Source of the DNA: Bog-473 sp963791995
Lineage (GTDB): Bacteria; Actinomycetota; Acidimicrobiia; Acidimicrobiales; RAAP-2
Assembly (NCBI GenBank): GCA_963791995.1
Contig: CAWBUQ010000013.1
Location: forward strand, 32,757 to 96,756
Direction of reading: 5' to 3'
Length of the DNA: 64,000 bases
Position 1 is the first letter of the stretch, and each line of letters begins with the position of its first letter. A model generated the notes under the pieces. The model did no database searches, was not told the DNA's origin, and was given only the letters and a program-made list of their open reading frames with translations. The translations under genes were made by a program, and so were the position numbers. This document shows, piece by piece, positions 1-9,132 of the stretch.

Positions 1-209
1 GCGCGCAGGAAGTAGCCGTGCAGCGAGTGCGGGAGGCGGCCCTCTTCGACGGTGGCCGCCGCCGCGATGACGCACTGCGCCGCCACCTGCCCGCCGTAGA
101 GGGTCCGGCGGGGGCCGAAGTTGGCGTTGCGGCCGCGGAAGAGATCGCGGTCCACCCGCTCGAGGGTGAGCAGCGAGGTCAGATCGTCGGCGAGCTCGAG
201 GTCCGTCAC
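1..209 (-). CDS. tesB: Acyl-CoA thioesterase II (TesB family), N-terminal part cut by the window edge
   Basis: Read leftward from a GTG at 209, about 69 codons are present and contain LLTLERVDRDLFRG, RTLYGGQVAAQ and PHSLHGYFLR. This is the typical opening of the double-hotdog TesB thioesterases, which hydrolyse acyl-CoA to free acid and CoA in the cytoplasm. The rest of the gene lies outside the window, so the catalytic residues of the second hotdog cannot be seen. The GTG start overlaps the TGA of the preceding hydrolase gene (GTGA, 206-209), so the two are probably translationally coupled in one leftward operon of acyl-CoA genes. The family call is firm; substrate chain length is unknown. 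Confidence 0.85.
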   Translation of the reverse strand, partial: MTDLELADDLTSLLTLERVDRDLFRGRNANFGPRRTLYGGQVAAQCVIAAAATVEEGRLPHSLHGYFLR

Positions 210-1237
210 GATGCGTCGCGTTGGGCCCGTACCCACTCAGCCCACGTCTCGATACGCGACCAGAACAACTCCCGGGTCCCCGCGAAGTTGTGCATGTGCG
301 CCATGCGCGGGCACTCGTAGAAGTCGACGCTCGCCGCGGACTCATAGGCCCGCAGCTCGCCCCGCGGATCGACCAGCACATCGCGCTCGCCCATGGCGAC
401 GAGCACCGGACAGCGCACCGCGGCCGCCTCGGCCAGCGTCCCGCCGGGCGACATGCACCACAGCGCGACCGTGAACGGCACCGTGGCCGAGCCCCACGGC
501 GGCAGCTCGCCGTGCCGGGCGGGGTAGTCGTCGAGATCCCGCCGCACGACGTCGGGGTCGATGTCGTCGTAGTGGAAGCCCCAGGCCAGCGCCGAGATGT
601 CGTCCGGGGCCGCCCCGTCGGCACCGAGCTCGGCCAGCGCCGGCGCATTGGTGACGACGCCCTCGGCCAGCGCGGTGTCACGGGGCATCCAGGGCAGCGG
701 CAGCGGCGCCCGCCCCGGCGCCATCGGCGGCTGGGTCCGCAGCGGGCTGTAGCCGAGGACAGCGATGCCGTCGTAGCAATGGTGCCGCCCCTGCTGCACG
801 ACGGTGAGACTCCCGCCCATCGACTGGCCGATGCCCACCGTGACGGGTGCTTCGATCGCGCCCAGACCTTCCATGAGGGAGCCGGCCGCCAGCTTCTGCC
901 GCACGTCTGACTCGGCGGCCTGCGCCGCCGCCACCACGGAGGTGAACGTCAAGCGCTCGGGGTCGTGCTGTGAGCTCTCGCCCACGCCGAGATGGTCGAC
1001 CGACACGAACACCCAGCCGCGCGCCGCGTGCCAGTCGGCCTGCGAGGCGCGCCCCGGTCCGGGCCCGGGGAGGGCCTCGGTGAAGTAGCCGCGGCTGTAA
1101 CCCGCCCCTGGCTTGGCGAAGCACACGATGGTGCCGTCGGTGACCACGTCGGGCGCCGTCACCGTCAGAGCGATGTGCGCGGGCTCACCGAGGCCGGCAG
1201 CCTCCGTGACGTCGACCGTGAGATCGAGTGACCGCAC
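206..1237 (-). CDS. Alpha/beta-hydrolase family protein
   Basis: The frame of about 344 codons begins at a GTG (1237, protein VRSLDLTVDVTEAAG) just after the SDR stop; longer starts would lie inside the SDR gene. The sequence shows an alpha/beta-hydrolase fold: the nucleophile elbow GQSMGG, an acid residue in MGERDVLVDP and a C-terminal histidine in MAHMHNFAG, which form a plausible Ser-Asp-His triad. No signal peptide or membrane segment is visible, so it is probably cytoplasmic. The substrate is unknown; an ester or thioester is suggested by the neighbouring acyl-CoA genes. It ends in a GTGA overlap with the TesB gene. Family call sure, function only general. Confidence 0.8.
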   Translation of the reverse strand: MRSLDLTVDVTEAAGLGEPAHIALTVTAPDVVTDGTIVCFAKPGAGYSRGYFTEALPGPGPGRASQADWHAARGWVFVSVDHLGVGESSQHDPERLTFTSVVAAAQAAESDVRQKLAAGSLMEGLGAIEAPVTVGIGQSMGGSLTVVQQGRHHCYDGIAVLGYSPLRTQPPMAPGRAPLPLPWMPRDTALAEGVVTNAPALAELGADGAAPDDISALAWGFHYDDIDPDVVRRDLDDYPARHGELPPWGSATVPFTVALWCMSPGGTLAEAAAVRCPVLVAMGERDVLVDPRGELRAYESAASVDFYECPRMAHMHNFAGTRELFWSRIETWAEWVRAQRDAS

Positions 1238-1247
1238 CAGATCCCGT

Positions 1248-2007
1248 CTACTTGGGCGCGAAGCGCTGTGCCGGCGTCGAGCCGGATGCACAGACCGTTG
1301 AGCATCGCGTTCTCGACGATGGCCACGGCCAGCTTGCCGTATTCCTCGGGCCGGCCCAGGCGCTTGGGGAACGCCGCGTCCTTGGTCAGCTGATCGGCGA
1401 ACTCGTCGGGGATGCCCTTGGTCAGGCCGGTGCTGAAGAGGCTGGGCGCGATGGCCATGGCCCGGATGCCCAGGCTGCCGAGGTCGCGCGCCATGGTGAA
1501 CACCATGCCGACAATGCCGGCCTTGGCCGCCGCGTAGGCCACCTGGCCGATCTGCCCTTCGTAGGCGGCGATCGACGCGGTGTCGATGATGACGCCACGC
1601 TCACCGTCCTCGGGCTCGTTGGTCGACATGTGGTGCGCCTGGAGCCGGTTCAAATTGAAGGTGCCGATGAGGTTGAGCTCGACGATCCGGCGGAAATCCC
1701 CGAGCGGGTGCGGCCCTTCCTTGGTCAGCGTGCGCTTGGCCGTGCCCCCGCCGGCGGTGTTCACCGCGATGTGCAGCCCGCCCAGCGCCTCGACGGCGTC
1801 GGCCAGGGCGGTCTCGGTCTGGGCGTCATCGAGGATGTCGACCTCGTGGAAGGTGCCGCCGAGCTCCTTGGCCACCTCGGCTCCGGCCGATGTCGGCAGG
1901 TCCAAGATTGCGATCTCGGCGCCCTTCTGGCGCAGCAGCTCGGCCGAGCTCTTGGCCATGCCCGATGCGCCGCCGACGATGACGGCCTTCTTGCCACTGA
2001 TCTCCAC
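1248..2007 (-). CDS. Short-chain dehydrogenase, HSD10 / 3-hydroxyacyl-CoA dehydrogenase-like (one 3'-end frameshift)
   Basis: This is an NAD(P)-dependent SDR with the nucleotide-binding glycine motif GGASGMAK near residue 12, the NTAGG motif near residue 86, a catalytic serine in IIDTASIAAY and the YAAAK catalytic motif. The segments NLIGTFNLNRL and IAPSLFSTGL match type-II 3-hydroxyacyl-CoA dehydrogenases (HSD10 group), which oxidise 3-hydroxyacyl-CoA or hydroxysteroids. Without correction the frame runs into the next gene. One extra base near 1269 separates it from the expected C-terminus, LDAG then QRFAPK and a TAG at 1248-1250. It heads the leftward operon with the hydrolase and thioesterase and is divergent from the enoyl-CoA hydratase, consistent with a beta-oxidation role. 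Confidence 0.85.
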
Positions 2008-2211
2008 TGGGAGTTCCTCTCTTTGCTCTTCCTGGATCGCACTGACGGCCCCCGCCGCGGACGATCTCGCTTTGTTCTGACGCGTGTGGTCTCTGCGATG
2101 CTGGTGCCGATGCGGGCATGCGCGCCAGTCCGCCCGGCTCCGCAGCCGCCATCCGAATAAAAGAGTGTACTATTCCGCCGCTGCGGGCCGCTCGAGCCCA
2201 GGGAGGGAAGC
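2008..2211. promoter_or_regulatory. Divergent promoter region between SDR and enoyl-CoA hydratase genes
   Basis: These 204 bases separate two divergent acyl-CoA genes. The only AT-rich patch is near 2155-2175 (AATAAAAGAGTGTACTATTC) and probably holds the rightward core promoter. A good Shine-Dalgarno sequence, AGGGAGGGAAG, precedes the ATG at 2212. I could not identify a convincing -35 box or operator. Confidence 0.4.
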
Positions 2212-2991
2212 ATGGAACGCGAGACGATCCTCTTCGAGGTCGCCGACAACGTGGCCACCATCACGTTGAACCGCCCGGACAGCCTGAACTCGTTCAACGA
2301 GGCCATGGCGCTCGACATGACCTGGGCCTGGGAGACCGTCCGCGACACCGACGACATCCACTGCGCCCTGCTCCAGGCCAACGGCGACCGCGCCTTTTGC
2401 ACCGGTATCGACGTCAAGGCAGGCGGCGACTGGTTCATGAAGGACAACCTCTGGAACACCTTCGACCCCGGCATGGCCCTGGCGCCGAAGTTCCGCCACC
2501 GCGTGTGGAAGCCCGTGGTCACCGCCGTGCACGGCCTGTGTGCCGGCGGGGCGCAGTACTTCTTGAACGAGTCCGACATCATCATCTGCTCGGACGACGC
2601 GGTCTTCTTCGACCCCCACGCCAGCGTCGGGATCGTCAGCGCGCTCGAACCGATCGGCATGCTCCACCGGGGGATCGCCCTCGGCGAGGTGCTGCGCTGG
2701 GCGCTCATGGGCAACGAGGAGCGCATCACGGCGGAGACGGCGCTGCGCATCGGCCTGGTCACCGAGGTGCTGCCCCGGGACCAACTGCGTGCGCGGGCTC
2801 GCGAGATCGCGCTCGGCATTGCCGAACGCGATCCCAAGGCGATTCAGGGCACGGTGCGGGCCATCTGGGAGTCGATCGAGATGCCGCGGCCGATCGCCAT
2901 CCACAACGGGATCTCCTACACGCAGCTCGGCAACCCCGCGCCCGAGGACGTCCGCATGGGACGCTCGAAGAAGGAGACCCGGTACCGCTAG
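2212..2991 (+). CDS. Enoyl-CoA hydratase/isomerase (crotonase) family protein
   Basis: This intact 259-residue protein has the usual crotonase length. The N-terminus (NVATITLNRPDSLNSFNEAM), the CTGIDVKAG segment around residues 63-71 and the oxyanion-hole motif HGLCAGGAQYF around 107-117 are classical. The family hydrates or isomerises enoyl-CoA thioesters in beta-oxidation-type pathways. The second active-site region reads FDPHASVGIVSALEPIG, which is not the most common form, so a non-hydratase activity such as isomerase or lyase is possible. The ATG at 2212 has a strong ribosome-binding site. It is divergent from an HSD10-like dehydrogenase, which would catalyse the next beta-oxidation step. 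Confidence 0.88.
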   Translation: MERETILFEVADNVATITLNRPDSLNSFNEAMALDMTWAWETVRDTDDIHCALLQANGDRAFCTGIDVKAGGDWFMKDNLWNTFDPGMALAPKFRHRVWKPVVTAVHGLCAGGAQYFLNESDIIICSDDAVFFDPHASVGIVSALEPIGMLHRGIALGEVLRWALMGNEERITAETALRIGLVTEVLPRDQLRARAREIALGIAERDPKAIQGTVRAIWESIEMPRPIAIHNGISYTQLGNPAPEDVRMGRSKKETRYR

Positions 2992-3085
2992 GACTTCGGG
3001 CTCGACCGGATAGGTGCTGCCCATCCCGGCCTCCGAGGCGGCGTGGACCGCCAGGGGCCCTGACACGGGCTCTGCTAGGGTGGCG

Positions 3086-3105
3086 GAAAAGAGGGTCCTC
3101 TTTTC
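3086..3105. promoter_or_regulatory. 20-bp palindromic operator upstream of ABC exporter
   Basis: Arms GAAAAGAGG and CCTCTTTTC are perfect complements around a two-base GT centre, ending 15 bases before the exporter start. A two-base loop is too tight for a good hairpin, so a dimeric repressor site is more likely than a terminator. No regulator gene adjoins it on this side. Confidence 0.55.
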
Positions 3106-3120
3106 TCGTGGGGAGGGTGC

Positions 3121-4086
3121 ATGCAGGAGGCGGTGGCGGCCAAGGAGGCGGTGGCGGTGACGGCACCGATGCTGCGCTGCCAGGGCCTTCGCAAGCACTA
3201 CGGTGAGCGGCTCGCCGTCGACGGCGTGTCCTTCGACATCGGCGAGGACGAGTGTTACGGCCTCCTCGGTCCGAACGGGGCCGGCAAGACCACGACCATC
3301 TCCATGCTGTGCGGTCTCACGGTGCGTGACGAGGGCGAGATCGTCATCGACGGGCACGAGGGCGGCACGCTCGAGGCCAAGGCGGCCGTCGGCTACGTGC
3401 CCCAGGACCTGGCTCTCTACCCCGACCTCTCGGCCGCGGAGAACCTGACCTTCTTCGGCCAGCTCTACGGGCTCTCGGGCAAGACGCTCGAGGGTCGCAT
3501 CCACGAGACGCTCGAGTTGGTCGGGCTGGCGGACCGGGGGAAGGATCGCATCGGCACCTATTCGGGCGGCATGAAGCGGCGGGCCAACATGGCTGCCGGG
3601 CTCTTGCACCGGCCCAAGCTGTTGGTGCTCGACGAGCCCACCGTCGGCGTCGACCCCCAGAGCCGCAACGCCATCCTCGAGACCGTGGCGCAGCTCGGCA
3701 TCGCCGTCCTGTACACCACGCACTACATGGAGGAGGCGTCCAAGCTCTGCGACCGCATCGGCATCATCGACGACGGGCATCTCATCGCCGAGGGCACCGC
3801 CGCCTCGCTCATCAGCACGCACGGCGGTCGGGACAAGGTCCACCTCTCGTGTGACGGCGCCGACCTCGACGAGCTGGCCCGGGTCTGTGGCGAGCTGCAG
3901 GGCGTGCACGACGTGCACGAGATCGACGGCAACCTCGAGCTCACCACCGACCATGGTCCGGCTCTCCTCTCCGCCGTGGTGTCGGTCGCGTCCCGCCACG
4001 GCATCGACCTGACCGGTGTCGAGGTGCGCTCGCCCAACCTTGAAGACGTCTTCTTGAGCCTTACAGGGAAAGAGCTGCGGGATTGA
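3121..4086 (+). CDS. ABC-2 type exporter, ATP-binding protein
   Basis: This 321-residue nucleotide-binding domain has Walker A GPNGAGKTT near residues 50-58, the signature YSGGMKRR near 148-155, Walker B LLVLDEPTVGVD near 167-178 and a switch histidine in YTTHYMEEA. It resembles the ATPases of ABC-2 drug and lipid exporters (CcmA/DrrA/YhhJ type). The first 16 residues are poorly conserved, so translation may start at the internal ATG before LRCQGLRKHYG. Its TGA overlaps the TTG start of the permease (TTGA, 4083-4086), so the two subunits are coupled. The palindrome at 3086-3105 lies directly upstream and probably controls the pair. Confidence 0.88.
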   Translation: MQEAVAAKEAVAVTAPMLRCQGLRKHYGERLAVDGVSFDIGEDECYGLLGPNGAGKTTTISMLCGLTVRDEGEIVIDGHEGGTLEAKAAVGYVPQDLALYPDLSAAENLTFFGQLYGLSGKTLEGRIHETLELVGLADRGKDRIGTYSGGMKRRANMAAGLLHRPKLLVLDEPTVGVDPQSRNAILETVAQLGIAVLYTTHYMEEASKLCDRIGIIDDGHLIAEGTAASLISTHGGRDKVHLSCDGADLDELARVCGELQGVHDVHEIDGNLELTTDHGPALLSAVVSVASRHGIDLTGVEVRSPNLEDVFLSLTGKELRD

Positions 4087-6295
4087 TCCGAGTCATCGCG
4101 GCGAACGAGCTCCGGCGCCGGCTGCGCGATCGCTCCGTCCTCATCGGGTGCATCGCCGCGCCACTCTTGATGTCGGCCGTGCTGGGCCTCTCCTTCGCCG
4201 GCGGTGCCGCGGCCGCCTCGGTGCACGTCGGGGTATCGGGAGCCTCTCCTCAGCTGCTGGCCGCCGCCGTGCACGCCAGCCAGCTGCCCCCCGGCGTCAC
4301 CGTCGTGACCATGCCGAGCCAGCAGGCCGTGAAGGACGCGGTGAACGACGGCCGTCTCGACGGCGGTGTCGCAGTGCTGTCGGGCCGGATGCACCTCGAC
4401 ACGTTGTTGGTGCCCATCGTCGATCCCGGCGCGTCGAACACGCCGGGTTTCGACGTCGTGACGCGGGGGACGTCCCAGCTCGGACAGGAGTACGCGGAGT
4501 CGGTGGCGGCCGGACTCTCGAGCGTCCTCTACGCGGCTCGAGTCCCCCGCGGCTCCACGGCGACCACCGGCGCGACCACGGCCGACATCGGCACGACGGC
4601 GCACACCGGTTCCCTCGCGTCGGTCGCCATCACGACCCAGAGCGTCGGTCACGGCGGCAAGGTGAACCTCAACTTCTTCGCCCCGAACATCGCCGTGGTG
4701 TTCCTCTTCATCGGGAGCGGCCTCGGCATGCGCTCGCTCCTCATGGAGCGCAGCGCGGGGACGCTGGCCCGGGTGACCGCGGCGCCGTTGCGGCCGACCC
4801 AGATCGTGCTGGGCAAGCTGCTGGCGATCTTCCTCACCGGATTGCTCACCATCTTCGTGATCTGGGGCGTGACGACCTTCGCGTTCGGTGCCGACTGGGG
4901 ATCTCCATTCGGCGTGCTGCTGATGTGCGTCGGCGCCACCGTCGCCATGTGCGGCATCGGCGTCTTCTTGACCTCTCTGGCCAAGACCGAGCAGCAGGCC
5001 TTCGGCATCACCCTGCTCGTCGGCCTCTTCCTGGCCCTGCTCGGCGGCAACCTGCTGCCGTCGGGGTCGCTGCCCGACGTCTTCCAGGTGCTGGCCCTCG
5101 GCACGCCGAACGGCTGGGCGCTGGTCGGCTTCGGCCGGCTGGACCAATTGGGTGAACCGGCGAGCAGTGTGATCGGCCCCTTCCTGGTCCTGCTGGCCAT
5201 CGCCGCGGTCTTCGGGGGGGTGGCCCTCACGCGTGAAGCGGATGGTGGAGCCGTGATCCCCGTCATCTGGGTGAACCTGCGCCGCGCCATGGGAGATCGC
5301 CGGCTGCTCATCGTCAGCACGCTGGTCCCCATCATCATCATCCTGATCACCGGGCTGCTCGAGGGCAGCCCGAAAGAGCCGATCGGACTGCTGCACCCCT
5401 CGGCCCGCCTGCTGCACCTGGCCCAGACGACCGACGGGGTCAAGGTGCGGGTCGAGGCGAACCGGACCGACCTCACCGACGACATCTTGCGTGGGCGAGT
5501 GGTCGCCGGCATCGTCCAACTTCCCTCCGCGCCGGACTCGGTGCGGGCCGATTTCGTGATCGAGTCGGCCACGACGGACGCCGTGCAGGCGCGGACCGAC
5601 GCCGTGGCCCTGATGGACCTGATGGCGGCGGAGGGGAGCAACCCGAAGTTCACCGACGCCACCCTGCATGCCACCCAGACCGAGTCACCGTTGAGCCCGT
5701 TCTGGTACGTGGCCCCGGCGAACCTCGTCCTCTTCATGGGTATCGCCGTGCTCGTGCTCTCGGCGGGCATGGTCGAGACGCGCCGACTGGGCGTCCTGCA
5801 GCGACTGAGCGCGGCCCCGGTGCACCGGCGCTCCATCGTCTTCGGGCAGATGGCCTCCATGATGGTGACCGCGATCGCCATGGCGATCGGGCTCGTCTTC
5901 GTCGGCATCGTGCTCTTCAACGTGCACTGGGGCAATCCGCTCAGCGTGCTGCTCGTCGTCGCACTGCTCGGCATCAGTGTCGCCGCGCTGTCCGTCATCA
6001 TCGGGACGTGGTCTCGTTCGCAGGAGCAGGCGATCGCCACCGCGGTGATCGTGGCGATCATCGCCGGCATGCTGGGCGGCTGCGTCTATCAGCTGACGCG
6101 GTGAGTCCCACCGTCAACCACGTCGGCCATGCCGTGCCCCAGGCCTGGGCCATGGATGCCTTCGTCAAGCTGATCTCCGACCACGCCTCGTTCGGCTCCA
6201 CGTTGCCCGAGATCGGGGTGTTGGCGGTGTTCGCAGTCGTGCTCAGCGCGGTGGCCGTCTGGTACTACTCGCGCAAGGTGTTCTCGACGACCTGA
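4083..6295 (+). CDS. ABC-2 type exporter permease, two permease units in one protein (one frameshift)
   Basis: The protein of about 737 residues contains two consecutive ABC-2 permease modules. Each has an N-terminal anchor helix, a large extracytoplasmic loop and a cluster of membrane helices (for example around NIAVVFLFIGSGLGMRS and again AANLVLFMGIAVLVLSAGM). The frame is lost near 6095, where one base appears missing between GGCVYQL and DAVSP. The other frame then supplies the conserved ending GHAVPQAWAMDAF and the last helix up to the TGA at 6293-6295. Such YhhJ/YbhR-like double permeases pair with one ATPase. A TTG start overlapping the ATPase stop is the only reasonable start. The exported substrate is unknown. 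Confidence 0.85.
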
Positions 6296-7767
6296 TCAGC
6301 GCAGGTACGACGCCGACCGCTTCGAGGTGTCGCCGCATCCGGCTGCCGGCACGGTCTGCCTCGCCGGCCACCAGGGCCTCCGCAATCGCTTCGTGCGCCC
6401 GTGAGACCTCGACGGCCGCCCGCGTCCGGTCGGCGTCGCTGACCTCTTCGACCTGGTGCAGGCGCATGAGGCGCACGAGTACGAGGGCCACGAGCTCCAG
6501 GGCGCGGTTCCCCGCCAGGGTCGCGATGACGGCGTGCAGGTCGTGCCCGCCGTCGGCGAACTCGCTGACTGTCAACGCCCGCTCCTGACCGAGGGCCGCC
6601 CGCAGTTCGGTTTCGCCCTCGGCATCCATACGGCGCGCCGCCAGCTCCACCAGGGCCAGCTCGACGCGGACCCGTAGCTCGACGAGGTCGGCCATCGCGA
6701 TGCCTCGGCGCGTGAGATAGACCGCGACCACCTCGCTGACGCCGCGCGCACTGGGTGCGTCCACGAACAGGCCGCCCCCAGGACCCCGTCGCATGACCGC
6801 GACCTGATGGTGCTCAAGCAGCCGGAGCGCCTCACGGAAGACGGCCCGGCTGGCCCCGTACCCGCGATCAGGTCGGCCTGTGAGCCGAGCAGCGTCCCTG
6901 GCGGGAGGTCGTCGGCCACGACGTCTTGGAGGATGGCCCGCGCCACGTCCTCGGCCCGCTTGTTGCTGACGCCGCCACCGAGGACGACACGCCGGGGCAG
7001 GAACTGCCGGGAGAGGCGCCGGTTCTGCAGGTAGGCCGACTCGGCCTCGAGGTGGGTGCGCATCCGTCGCCCGGCGCGCGGCATCGCCGCCGACGACCGA
7101 CTGAATGATGCGAGCGTGCGCGTCCTGCGAGGCCACCAGCGTCGCCTCGGCCAGCGACGACGGTCCGCTGCCGCGGAAATAGAGGAACGCCACCCTGTTC
7201 AGGATCTCCACGAAGAGCTCAATGGCGGGATTGCGGGTGATCGCCGCCAGACGGGCGTGCAGCGCCGCGGTGGTCGGTGACCCTCCCGGAGGCCTCGTCG
7301 TCAGCCAAGGCGCGCAACGCAGCCGCGTCCTCCCCGGTGAGTCGCTCGGTCGCCAGCTCGGCTGCAACCTCTTCGAGCACGATGCGCGCTTCGAAGACCT
7401 CCTCCAGACGGGTATTGGCCCGGTGCAGGTACAAGACCGCCGCGTCAATGATGGCGTCGACGGTCGGCTCGGTCACCACCAGTCCGCCGCCCGGGCCCCT
7501 GCGCATCGTCGCGATCTGCTGGTTCTCGACCAGCCGCACGGCCTCGCGGAAGACCGCCCGGCTCACGCCGTAGCGGGCGATCAGCTCGGTCTGGGACCCC
7601 AGCACCTCGCCCACGGGCCAGCCCCGGTCCGCCACGTCGGTGAGGATGCGCCGTGCCACCGTCGCCGCCAGCTTGGACTCGGTGTTCCCGGCGGGCGGAG
7701 GGGCTGTGCCGAGGACGCGGGGCAGCGGGGCTCCCGGGCTCTGGGTGGCGGTAGAGGCGGCGGCCAT
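6243..7767 (-). CDS. Tandem GntR/FadR (wHTH-FCD x2) transcriptional regulator, frameshifted
   Basis: Read leftward from an ATG at 7767, the fragments form one protein with two FadR-like units. Unit 1 has a winged helix (LGSQTELIARYGVSRAVFRE, then MRRGPGGGLVV) and an FCD ligand domain. Unit 2 repeats the pattern (SRAVFREALRLLEHHQVAVM, MRRGPGGGLFV, then a second FCD). At least three frame jumps occur, near 7275, 7070 and 6855. The unshifted last frame stops at 6243; with one more shift it would stop at 6296-6298, exactly abutting the permease stop. GntR-FCD proteins sense carboxylates and related acids. The gene is divergent from a cytochrome P450, which it may regulate. Confidence 0.75.
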
Positions 7768-7841
7768 CGGCGAAATAGATTATACTCAATTAGGTCGAAG
7801 GGGTACGGAACCCCTGGTGGACGAAGGGATGGGGCGCCACG
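7768..7841. promoter_or_regulatory. Divergent promoter/operator between GntR regulator and P450
   Basis: This 74-base intergenic region contains an AT-rich stretch, AGATTATACTCAATTAG (about 7778-7794), with a TATACT -10-like hexamer. It is followed by a perfect inverted repeat with arms AGGGGT and ACCCCT around a 5-base centre (7799-7815). The repeat is a reasonable operator for the adjacent double GntR regulator. The P450 starts at a GTG at 7842. Confidence 0.5.
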
Positions 7842-9087
7842 GTGAGCGACACCGATCAGGACTCGACGGACCTCGCCGACCCCGTGATGTTCACCAACCC
7901 GTATCTACGCTACGCGCAGTTGCGACACGACACGCCGGTCTCCCGGGCCTATTCGAAGCAGATGCTGGGCGGCGCCGGCTACATGTTGACCCGCCACGAA
8001 CACGTCCTGTTGCTGCACAACGACGTCCGCTTCTCGAGCGACCCGAGCAGTGGCAGCGACGAGGCGGCGGCAGTCGAGCTTCCTCATGCGGCACCTGCCC
8101 AAGATGTTCCGTCTCCTCGGCAGACCATGGTCTACAAGGACGACCCGGACCACGCCCGCCTTCGCCGGCTGGTGAACAAGGCCTTCACTCCGCGCATGGT
8201 GCAGCAGATGGCCGGCGACATCGAGCGGATCGTCGGCGATCTCCTCGACCGGGCCGGCGCCCGTGGCGCCGAGACCATCGATCTGGTCACCGACGTCGCG
8301 GTCCCGGTGCCACTGTCGGTCATCTCGACGATGCTCGGCGTGGGCGACGAGGACCGTGACGAGTTCAACGTCTTGATGGAGCGCTTCGTCGTCCGGCTGG
8401 GGAGCGGGTCGGCCGCGGACGCGCTGCGTGCCGTGCCCCACCGCCCGCAAGTTGTACGCGGTGCTCAGCGGCTGGCGGCGCAGCGACGGGCCGAACCCGA
8501 CGACGGGCTGATCTCGGCCCTGCTCTCGGCCAGCGACGAGGGCGACTCGCTCGACGGCGACGAGGTCATCGCCATGATCTTCCTGCTCATGCTGGCCGGG
8601 CACGACACGACGGCCAACCTCATCGGGAGTTCGACGGTGGCGCTCATCGAGAACCCCGACCAGGCCGAACGCCTGCGCTCGAGCCCGACCTCGTCCCCAC
8701 GGCGGTCGAGGAGCTGCTGCGCTACACGACGCCGGTCCCCTGCGGCGCCGCCCGCACCCTGCTCGATGACGTCGAGATCGACGGCACGTCGATGCCCAAG
8801 GGCGCCAAGGTGCTCGGGATGATCATCTCGGCCAACCGGGACGAGACGGTATTCGAGCGTCCCGACGAGCTCGACCTCGGCCGTGACCCGAACCGGCACC
8901 TCACGTTCGCCTTCGGCAAACACTTCTGTCTCGGCAACCAGCTGGCCCGCATGGAGGGCCAATCGCCATCGGCGAGCTCACCCGCCGCTTCCCCGCCATT
9001 CGCCTCGCCGTCCCTCTGCGACTCCCTGCGCTACAAGCCCGTGCAGGCCCTCCGCGGCTTCCGCTGCGCTGCCTCTCCGATCGCTAA
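7842..9087 (+). CDS. Cytochrome P450 (frameshifted)
   Basis: This bacterial class I P450 has its parts spread over several frames. It shows the N-terminal FTNPYLRYAQLRHDTPV, the C-helix region DDPDHARLRRLVNKAFTPR, the I-helix motif MLAGHDTTANL, a K-helix EELLRYTTPV and the haem loop FAFGKHFCLGNQLAR with the cysteine ligand. Frame jumps lie near 8445-8475 (a compensating pair around KLYAVLSG), 8685 and 8960. The C-terminus (DSLRYKPVQALRGF) reaches the TAA at about 9085-9087. Mono-oxygenation of a hydrophobic substrate such as a steroid, terpenoid or fatty acid is expected. It needs a ferredoxin partner, and none is encoded nearby. It may be controlled by the divergent GntR protein. Confidence 0.82.
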
Positions 9088-9132
9088 TGCCCCACGACGG
9101 TGCACGGATTGCCGACATCGTTCTCCGCGCCG

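Noticed and set aside
2170..5669. Very long minus-strand open frames (about 600 codons each) opposite the enoyl-CoA hydratase and ABC exporter genes
   Set aside because: They are antisense shadows of GC-rich coding sequence, with Asp/Arg/Gly-biased, repeat-like composition and no recognisable domains.
6095..6295. Separate small membrane protein after the ABC permease
   Set aside because: It continues the conserved ABC-2 C-terminus and is joined by a single missing base near 6095.
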